Source: Gemmatimonadota bacterium (GTDB lineage Bacteria > Gemmatimonadota > Gemmatimonadetes > Palauibacterales > Palauibacteraceae). From it: a stretch of 5,644 bases of DNA. Under the pieces are notes generated by a model. That model searched no databases. It had not been told where the DNA came from and saw only the letters and a list, made by a program, of their open reading frames with translations. The position numbers were made by a program, and so were the translations under genes. The number at the start of each line of letters is the position of its first letter. Within the stretch, counting starts at the first letter, position 1. The DNA lies in NCBI GenBank assembly GCA_029863105.1, contig JAOTWC010000113.1:1-5644 (forward strand). Reading direction: 5' to 3'. Shown here piece by piece: positions 1 through 4,806 of this stretch.

Positions 1-1
1 C

Positions 2-676
2 AGTTCGGGCCAGCCCGGAGCCCTGGAACCCGGCGAATACCCCGTCGTGTTCACCGCCGAGGCTGTAGCCGACATCCTGAGTCTACTGGCGGGCTCGCTC
101 AGCGCCCGCTCCGCCGACGAAGGACGAAGCGCGTTCAGCGCCGAGGGGGGGACGAAGGTCGGCCAGCAGCTCCTGGACGAGAAGTTCCACCTGGTGAGCG
201 ATCCGATCGGACTCGGGTCCGCTCCCTACGACGGCAGCGGCATGCCGCTCCAGCGGGAGACCTGGTTCGAGAACGGGGTGCTGCGGCAGCTCTCCTACGA
301 TCGCTTCTGGGCGGACAAGCAGGGAGCCCGGCCCACGGGCGGCGCCGGATCACTGCGGATGTCGGGCGGTGCCGCCACCCTCGAGGCCCTGATCCGCGGC
401 CTGGATCGCGGCCTCCTCGTCACCCGGCTGTGGTACATCCGGAGCATCGATCCACGGACGATCCTCTACACGGGACTGACGCGCGATGGCGTGTTCTGGG
501 TCGAGAACGGAGAAGTCGTCCGGCCGGTCAACAACTTCAGGTGGAACGATTCACCGCTCACGGCGTTCGCGGCCATCGAGGAACTCGGGATCCCAGAGCG
601 TGTGTCGGCGTCCCTCGAGGTCCCCCCGGCCAGGCTCGCTTCCTTTCACTTCAGCACCGTATCGGAGGCGGTATGA
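2..676 (+). CDS. TldE/PmbA-like metalloprotease subunit, C-terminal part (5' end outside window)
   Basis: This is the C-terminal ~225 residues of a TldD/PmbA-family protein. The frame is open from the first bases (LEPGEYPVVF precedes the GTG at 47), so that GTG is internal and the gene begins upstream. Family signatures visible are PLQRETWFENGVL, the RGLLVTRLWYIR stretch, DPRTILYTGLTRDGVFWVENGEV, NNFRWNDSPL and the terminal FHFSTVSEAV, which resembles the PmbA/TldE C-terminus. No HExxxH is present, as expected for the non-catalytic TldE-type partner of TldD. TldD and TldE are known to form a heteromeric zinc protease that processes or degrades peptides (microcin B17 and CcdA in E. coli). The stop codon overlaps the start of the downstream tldD-like gene, implying translational coupling. 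Whether this subunit has an export signal cannot be seen. Family assignment is firm; the substrate is unknown. Confidence 0.9.
   Translation, partial: SSGQPGALEPGEYPVVFTAEAVADILSLLAGSLSARSADEGRSAFSAEGGTKVGQQLLDEKFHLVSDPIGLGSAPYDGSGMPLQRETWFENGVLRQLSYDRFWADKQGARPTGGAGSLRMSGGAATLEALIRGLDRGLLVTRLWYIRSIDPRTILYTGLTRDGVFWVENGEVVRPVNNFRWNDSPLTAFAAIEELGIPERVSASLEVPPARLASFHFSTVSEAV
664..668 (+). promoter_or_regulatory. Shine-Dalgarno GGAGG for the tldD-like gene
   Basis: GGAGG lies inside the last codons of the upstream gene. It is 7 nt before the ATG at 676 and 4 nt before the adjacent ATG at 673. The spacing favours 676. Either start overlaps the upstream stop: TGATG (1 nt) for 676 or ATGA (4 nt) for 673. 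Confidence 0.6.
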
Positions 677-2283
677 TGGAGCGCAGAGATTTCGTCAAGC
701 AGACGGCGGCTGTCGCGGGCGGTCTCGCCCTTACGCCTCCGATCGTGCGCGCCAGCGGAATGCCCATGCCTCGCAATCGAATTCAATCCTCTCGAGGTAT
801 TGATCCCGTGCTCAAGGAACTGCTGCTGGCGGCGATCGACGCGGCGACGTCGGCCGGCGCCCAATACGTGGACGCGCGCGCCGAACTCCTGCTTTGGCAG
901 TCCGTGAGCGCCCGCGAAGACCACATCGAGGGAATCAGCGACTCGGCGTCGGAGGGTGTCGGCGTGCGCGCATTCGTCGACGGGAGCTGGGGATTCGCGG
1001 CCACACCGGACCTGACCCGCGAAGCGGTGACGGGCGTGGCTCGCATGGCGGCCGAAGTCGCCAAGGCTAACGCGGCCGTCCAGCCGTCGCCGATCCGGCT
1101 CGCGCCCGTCGAAGCCTATGGAGAAGTCGAATGGACGGCGCCGCACGAGATCGACCCGTTTGACGTCCCCGTTGAAGACAAGGCGGCGCTGCTCCTGGAG
1201 CTGAACCAGGTCGCGATGGCCCAGGAAGGGGTTCGCTTCGTGAGCAGCGGCATCAGTTGCTACCGGACGGACAAGACGCTCGCGACATCTGAGGGCACGA
1301 TTGCCGCCCAGCGGTTCATGCGGGTGTCTCCCAGCATGACGATTACTGCGGTATCTCCGGACCGGTCACGCTTCCAGCGCCGCGGATCGGTGGTCGAGCC
1401 CTCAGGGTTTGGCTACGAGTACGTCGTAGCGAACATGGTGCCCGAGAGCGTGGAGAGATGGTCGGCGGAAGCCGTCCAGATGTTGAGCGCCGACAGTGTC
1501 GAGGCTGGATCGTGGGACCTCGTCCTGCATCCGTCGCACCTGTGGCTGACGATTCACGAATCGATCGGCCATCCGACGGAGCTCGACCGCGCGCTGGGCT
1601 ACGAGGCGAACTATGCGGGCACCAGCTTCCTGGCCCCGCCGTCGGAGATGATCGGCAAGTTCCGCTATGGACCGGACTTCATGAATATCGAGGGAGAAAA
1701 GACCTCGGCGGGGGGCATGGCCTCGATCGGTTACGACGACGAGGGCGTCAAGACCCAGAGCTGGCCGATGATCAAGGACGGAATCTTCGTCGATTACCAG
1801 ACGACTCGCGAGCAGGTCGCCTGGATCTCCGATCTGACGGGTCGCACGAAAAGCCACGGCTGCGCCTATGCGTCGAGCTGGCAGTCGATCCCGTTCCAGC
1901 GGATGCCCAACATGAACTTGCTTCCCAACGCCGCGGTGGACCTCAGCGAGGAGGATGTGCTCGCAGCCGTGGACCGGGGTATCTACATGGAGGGTCGCAA
2001 CTCCTACTCGATCGATCAGCAGCGCTACAATTTTCAATTCTCTTCACAGGTCGCGTGGGAAATCCGCAGAGGGAAGAAGGTGCGCATGCTGCGGGATGTC
2101 GCCTATCAGGCTCGCACGCCGGACTTCTGGAACTCGATGGCCGTCATCGGCGGGCCGTCCACGTATTACGTCGGCGGCAGCCTGAATGACGGGAAGGGAC
2201 AGCCGGGTCAGAGCAACGCCGTGTCGCACGGTTGTCCGATCGCGGTGTTCCGTGGGGTCAACGTTCTGAATACCGGCCGCTAG
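676..2283 (+). CDS. tldD: TldD-like zinc metalloprotease with Tat signal peptide
   Basis: A protein of 535 residues, catalytic subunit of a TldD/TldE protease. The N-terminus is a twin-arginine leader: RRDFVK at residues 3-8, then a hydrophobic AAVAGGLALTPPIV segment and a likely cleavage region around RASG (25-28). The mature part has the TldD N-terminal domain (about 45-230), then the metal motif HESIGH at 294-299 (HExxxH) followed by ELDRALGYEANYAGTSF, a typical TldD context. Near the C-terminus a conserved-looking SHGCP (Cys 520) matches the position of the third, cysteine zinc ligand known in TldD; this mapping is from memory of the family. It is longer than cytosolic TldD (about 480) because of the leader. 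The longer open frame back to 430 is rejected because it overlaps the real upstream gene. It forms a two-gene overlapping unit with the TldE-like gene. Export by Tat is inferred; the substrate is unknown. Confidence 0.92.
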   Translation: MERRDFVKQTAAVAGGLALTPPIVRASGMPMPRNRIQSSRGIDPVLKELLLAAIDAATSAGAQYVDARAELLLWQSVSAREDHIEGISDSASEGVGVRAFVDGSWGFAATPDLTREAVTGVARMAAEVAKANAAVQPSPIRLAPVEAYGEVEWTAPHEIDPFDVPVEDKAALLLELNQVAMAQEGVRFVSSGISCYRTDKTLATSEGTIAAQRFMRVSPSMTITAVSPDRSRFQRRGSVVEPSGFGYEYVVANMVPESVERWSAEAVQMLSADSVEAGSWDLVLHPSHLWLTIHESIGHPTELDRALGYEANYAGTSFLAPPSEMIGKFRYGPDFMNIEGEKTSAGGMASIGYDDEGVKTQSWPMIKDGIFVDYQTTREQVAWISDLTGRTKSHGCAYASSWQSIPFQRMPNMNLLPNAAVDLSEEDVLAAVDRGIYMEGRNSYSIDQQRYNFQFSSQVAWEIRRGKKVRMLRDVAYQARTPDFWNSMAVIGGPSTYYVGGSLNDGKGQPGQSNAVSHGCPIAVFRGVNVLNTGR

Positions 2284-2314
2284 CTCACGCGGGCCGTGGC
2301 GGCGTCCCATGAGT

Positions 2315-2344
2315 TGATTCCGCGTTGACGCACGCACGGAATCA
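2315..2344 (+). terminator. Possible terminator-like hairpin after tldD
   Basis: TGATTCCG (2315-2322) pairs perfectly with CGGAATCA (2337-2344) across a 14-nt loop that itself holds CGT/ACG. It starts about 30 nt after the tldD stop. There is no T-tract after it, so intrinsic termination is only a possibility. Confidence 0.25.
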
Positions 2345-2388
2345 GAGGCATGTCCAGGCGCGACCCCGCACAGCCGTACCGCTTCAGC

Positions 2389-2426
2389 CGTTTCTCTAAC
2401 TGTACACCTGTACAGTTAGAGAAACG
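2389..2426. repeat. 38-bp near-perfect palindrome with BlaI/CopY-type core
   Basis: Two perfect 18-nt arms, CGTTTCTCTAACTGTACA (2389-2406) and its exact reverse complement (2409-2426), are separated by CC. The centre reads TACA-CC-TGTA (2403-2412), matching the TACANNTGTA core known for CopY cop boxes and BlaI/MecI operators. The arms are more AT-rich than the surroundings and have no T-tract next to them, so an operator or a mobile or structural element seems more likely than an intrinsic terminator. The sequence relationship is certain; the role is inferred. Confidence 0.85.
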
Positions 2427-2562
2427 TGCGAGACAGTTGCAGCGGGCGTGGCTGGCGCTCCATCAAGCTCGCAGCCGCCTCGCTCGTGACAAGCGCTTGT
2501 GGTTCGGCGCCGCTCCTCGTCCTCCTGATCCAGAGCGACCGTTCTGCTTCGTCCTTCGCCGC

Positions 2563-2946
2563 ATGAAGAGAACATGGCGTGATGCCGATCGGGCGGCTGA
2601 TCTCACAGGCCAGGCCGTGCACCGTACCGTTGGTTCCTCCGATGCTCGCAACGAGTGGTTCCCGCTCTTGTTACGAGTCCTGTCCCGTGACGAAGTCATC
2701 CGAATCCGTCACCGGTCCTACGACGAGCCGGCCGTCCTGATGCGAGAATCGACGTTCCGGAATCTCGAGCGCGCCGCCGACTCAACCACGAGTCCGCGGT
2801 CCTCCGGTGGCCTTGCGGTCCCTCCACCGGCGGATATCGGCCACGAGTTCGGCTCGACCTACGCCGGGCTCGTGCTCGGCCACCCGCGCGCCAAGCATGT
2901 CGAAGTGCGGAAGCGCGTTACGACGGTCGACCCACTCGGGACGTAG
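2563..2946 (+). CDS. Putative Phd/YefM-like antitoxin, possibly degraded
   Basis: The frame contains a segment at about 2614-2775 (GSSDARNEWFPLLLRVLSRD, then EVIRIRH, DEPAVLM and FRNLERA) that has the layout of Phd/YefM-type antitoxins. These have a SxxEARxxxxxLLxxVLxxEEVVIxRxxxPxAVLxxxxxxxxLE pattern. Such proteins normally bind a toxin and repress their own promoter. The start is uncertain: ATG 2563 has no clear Shine-Dalgarno, GTG 2617 is closer to the domain, and the frame stays open back to 2350. Beyond about 2780 the frame continues 55 codons with no recognisable family. There it lies antisense to the DUF4031-like gene, suggesting that the original stop or 3' end was lost. No toxin gene follows on the same strand. 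It may be a remnant or an orphan antitoxin. The call rests on pattern memory, not on a search. Confidence 0.35.
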   Translation: MKRTWRDADRAADLTGQAVHRTVGSSDARNEWFPLLLRVLSRDEVIRIRHRSYDEPAVLMRESTFRNLERAADSTTSPRSSGGLAVPPPADIGHEFGSTYAGLVLGHPRAKHVEVRKRVTTVDPLGT

Positions 2947-3009
2947 ACCACGGGCCTCGCCCCAGGTCAGCAGTTCATTCAGGGACCGGTCACTGTACAC
3001 GTGGCACAA
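2782..3009 (-). CDS. DUF4031-like small protein, start uncertain
   Basis: The minus frame ending in TGA at 2784-2782 encodes a segment resembling DUF4031: CHVYSDRSLNELL, then ARGLRPEWV, then a PHFDM motif and an EPGV tail. Compare the family pattern CHMxADSxxELxxxAxxxGxxRxW...HFDI. The only conventional start is TTG 3009, giving 75 residues, but this would begin right at the CH motif and omit the usual first strand. The same frame is open upstream without ATG, GTG or TTG and reads IKYHFHTALRDIPRLRARKG from 3075. A CTG at 3078-3076 would give 98 residues, close to the family's usual 85-100, and would overlap the stop of the upstream minus-strand gene as CTGA. Either a non-standard start is used or the start has decayed. 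The function of DUF4031 is unknown. Confidence 0.5.
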   Translation of the reverse strand: MCHVYSDRSLNELLTWGEARGLRPEWVDRRNALPHFDMLGARVAEHEPGVGRAELVADIRRWRDRKATGGPRTRG

Positions 3010-3074
3010 CCGGTCACCCTTGCGGGCGCGGAGCCGCGGAATGTCCCGCAGAGCCGTGTGGAAGTGATACTTGA

Positions 3075-4250
3075 TCAGTGCTGGTGTTCGGCGTGCTCCG
3101 TTTCGGCCTCGGAGCCCATGCCCGCCTCCGCGTCGCCCATGGCATGCGTGCCATGTCCGTGCAGGTTCGCCGGCGCCTGCAGGGTATTGATCAGATCCGC
3201 GACGTACATGTCGTCGCCCCGATCAAACTCGGGCCAGGCCGTGTTCTTGCCCACCCACACGACCCCACCGATCGCTCCCATGCCGCCGTCAGGCGCGGGG
3301 ACATCGAGCGGGTTGTCATACTCGACAGAAATCCGATACGTGTGATCGGCGAAAATCTTCCGGCCGAGCGTCCACATGAACGATCCGCTGGGCACACCCG
3401 TCACCCGACCCTCGGCGTTCCGCTCCGGGCCGGTCTCCCAGACCGTCTTGCCCGTCGTCATGTCCAGCAGCGAGAGCTTGGAGGCATGATCGTGCAGGTG
3501 GCCGCCGATGCCCAGAATGCGACCGTCCACGGCGGGCTGCCCTTCCCAGTACTGCACGGTCTTGCCCGGCGGGACTGGGAAGTCCTTCCCTCCGATCGGA
3601 CCCATGACGTCCAGGTAGAAGGGGTAGACGTTGCGTGGCTGGAAGAATCCGTCCGCTTCGGTAGTGTACTGGAATCGAACCAGCAGGTGGGCATCCGGAT
3701 AATCCTGTCCGAGCGTGTTTGCGAACATCGAGGCGATCAGCATCCGATCTCCGTCCGACACCGGATAGCCGATCAAGCGGGGCAACTGCTCATGCAGCGT
3801 CTCGCGGCCCGCTGCCATCACACGCCGTGCGATGGACGAAAACAGCTCTCGCTTGTCCGGATCGATGAAGTTGACATGATGCAGCAGGTCCATCGGAAGT
3901 TCGTTCCCCTCGCCGTCGACCATGGCGACTTCGAACCCGTGAATCCATCCGTCCACCGGGAAGGCCGCCAACTGGATCGGCAGGCGCAGATGGGCCATTC
4001 CGGCTTTCAATTCGATGGGCCCGATGTCGAACTCCACGAGTCGCTCATCGGCGAGAGTCCGGACGGACACGAGCGCGCCGTTCATGTCGGGCAATGCGGG
4101 AGCTTCCAGGCCCGCCGCGTCGGCGGCCGTCAGCTGCTCGTACGGCTCATCGGGCATGGCCATCGATTGTTGACCATGAACGGTGGCCGTCCAGGACAGG
4201 GAGGCGATCGCTGCGAGCGCCAGGATGTGGTTGATCGATCCGCGGTTCAT
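3075..4250 (-). CDS. Secreted copper type II monooxygenase-like (PHM/SURNod19-like) protein with His-rich tail
   Basis: A protein of 391 residues. The start ATG 4250 has GAGGTG 6 nt upstream; a GTG nine bases earlier is in frame but lies on the Shine-Dalgarno. Residues 1 to about 26 form a Sec signal peptide (INHILALAAIASLSWTATVHG). In the mature protein I see DGWIHGFEVAMV (about 100-111), an adjacent His pair in LLHHVNFID (His 124, 125), GGHLHDHA (His 251, 253, 255), and VEYDNP followed by DGGMGAIGGVVWV with Met 324. A His-His pair, a later HxH and a downstream Met is the ligand order of the two copper sites in peptidylglycine monooxygenase-type proteins, and SURNod19-like proteins share HHxx and GxHxH patterns. 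The last 28 residues are rich in His, Met and Glu (HGHGTHAMG to HAEHQH), suggesting metal binding. It is likely periplasmic or extracellular. Enzyme activity is not shown; a copper-binding or structural role is possible. Confidence 0.6.
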   Translation of the reverse strand: MNRGSINHILALAAIASLSWTATVHGQQSMAMPDEPYEQLTAADAAGLEAPALPDMNGALVSVRTLADERLVEFDIGPIELKAGMAHLRLPIQLAAFPVDGWIHGFEVAMVDGEGNELPMDLLHHVNFIDPDKRELFSSIARRVMAAGRETLHEQLPRLIGYPVSDGDRMLIASMFANTLGQDYPDAHLLVRFQYTTEADGFFQPRNVYPFYLDVMGPIGGKDFPVPPGKTVQYWEGQPAVDGRILGIGGHLHDHASKLSLLDMTTGKTVWETGPERNAEGRVTGVPSGSFMWTLGRKIFADHTYRISVEYDNPLDVPAPDGGMGAIGGVVWVGKNTAWPEFDRGDDMYVADLINTLQAPANLHGHGTHAMGDAEAGMGSEAETEHAEHQH

Positions 4251-4256
4251 TTCGTC

Positions 4257-4262
4257 CACCTC
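4257..4262 (-). promoter_or_regulatory. Shine-Dalgarno GAGGTG deciding the start at 4250
   Basis: On the minus strand GAGGTG ends 6 nt before the ATG at 4250. The alternative GTG at 4259 is part of this motif, so it is unlikely to be the start. Confidence 0.6.
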
Positions 4263-4345
4263 GAGAAATCAGACATTCAGCTAGCAAACTCCCTGATTCG
4301 TGCCCTGGAAACGCAGCGACACCGTCAGGGGTTCAACGAACGAGA

Positions 4346-4371
4346 CGCCCGCTTCCCGTGGGAAGTGGGCG
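4346..4371 (-). terminator. Strong hairpin between ferredoxin and PHM-like genes
   Basis: CGCCCGCTTCCC (4346-4357) faces GGGAAGTGGGCG (4360-4371) across 2 nt, giving a 12-position stem with one imperfect pair: G-U in plus RNA, A-C in minus RNA. It lies about 40 nt after the ferredoxin stop and about 95 nt before the next minus-strand start, so it fits a terminator or mRNA-end stabiliser for the ferredoxin transcript. No clear U-tract follows on the minus strand. Confidence 0.4.
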
Positions 4372-4408
4372 CCATTAGACTGCGCGCGTAACGGCGTTGG
4401 CTATCGCC

Positions 4409-4654
4409 TCAGGGTGCCGGCACATCGAAGTGCACATAATTCTTGGCGATGAACTCCACCCACTGCTCCGGAACCTCGTCATCCGGGAAGATGGCCTCGA
4501 CCGGGCACTCCGGTACACAGGCGCCGCAATCGATGCACTCTTCCGGGTGGATGTAGAACTGGTCCTCGCCCTCATAGATGCAATCGACGGGACAGACGTC
4601 CACGCAGGACGCGTCCTTTTCAGTAATGCAAGGCTGAGCAATGATGTACGTCAT
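4409..4654 (-). CDS. fdxA: Seven-iron [3Fe-4S][4Fe-4S] ferredoxin
   Basis: An 81-residue small electron carrier starting MTYIIAQPC. Cysteines are at 9, 17, 21, 25, 40, 43, 46 and 50. The first motif is C-x7-C-x3-CP with Glu 12 where 8Fe ferredoxins have a cluster cysteine, and the second is CIDCGACVPECP. By analogy with Azotobacter FdI and Thermus ferredoxin, Cys 9, 17 and 50 should hold the [3Fe-4S] cluster and Cys 21, 40, 43 and 46 the [4Fe-4S] cluster, with Cys 25 free. The DQFYIHPEECIDCGACVPEC stretch and DDEVPEQW tail match the Thermus type closely, and the length is normal. An upstream in-frame start at 4753 would add 33 unconserved residues and is not used. A weak AAGGG-like site lies about 10 nt before the ATG. 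The protein is cytosolic. It is divergent from lipA and may supply electrons to radical-SAM or other oxidoreductases; that partner is inferred. Confidence 0.93.
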   Translation of the reverse strand: MTYIIAQPCITEKDASCVDVCPVDCIYEGEDQFYIHPEECIDCGACVPECPVEAIFPDDEVPEQWVEFIAKNYVHFDVPAP

Positions 4655-4806
4655 GCCAATCGCACCCTTTGTTACGGACCCGGCTGCCAGTCCAGGCTGA
4701 CCGGGCCATGATGTACGAGGGGGGAGTTTAGTTACGGCCGCGATCCTCTGCAATGAGGCGTCACGAAGTAGCCGCCGTTCCCCGAGACCGGTAGATTCGG
4801 CCGCCT
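4655..4806. other. Divergent promoter region between ferredoxin and lipA
   Basis: This 152-bp gap between diverging genes must hold both promoters, but no convincing -35/-10 pair is visible. On the minus strand TTGCAG and TAAACT lie 17 nt apart upstream of the ferredoxin, a weak sigma-70-like match. GTTACGG occurs twice (4671-4677, 4731-4737). ATGATGTACG at 4708-4717 repeats the ten bases at 4641-4650, just inside the ferredoxin start. A G-run lies around 4719-4724. Confidence 0.4.

Larger units (their letters stand above)
2284..2562. other. Intergenic stretch after tldD
   Basis: No confident gene is seen here. It contains an 8-bp-arm hairpin at 2315-2344 and the long perfect inverted repeat at 2389-2426. 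A plus-strand frame is open across it from 2350, but that frame runs through the palindrome and its first ~70 residues look like no family, so coding is not supported. A 46-codon plus frame from a GTG at 2426 to a TGA at 2564-2566 contains a short hydrophobic run, also unsupported. Confidence 0.5.

Noticed and set aside
430..675. Upstream extension of the tldD-like frame
   Set aside because: It overlaps the coding end of the TldE-like gene. The ATG at 673/676 has a Shine-Dalgarno and is followed by a Tat leader that must be N-terminal.
1402..2189. Frames of 211 codons (-) and 243 codons (+) within tldD
   Set aside because: They are shadow frames of tldD with low-complexity Arg/Gly/Pro composition and no family resemblance.
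2985..3017. Direct repeat ACCGGTCAC (2985-2993 and 3009-3017)
   Set aside because: The copies are 24 bp apart, a multiple of three, in the DUF4031-like frame where they encode similar tripeptides; most likely coincidence.
3078..4391. Long plus-strand frame (437 codons)
   Set aside because: It is antisense to the PHM-like gene, has no family features, and the minus strand has a signal peptide, a Shine-Dalgarno and conserved motifs.
4620..4709. Possible 29-residue leader peptide before the ferredoxin on the minus strand
   Set aside because: There is no Shine-Dalgarno (a C-run precedes it) and no attenuator-like codon run; it merely overlaps the ferredoxin start out of frame.
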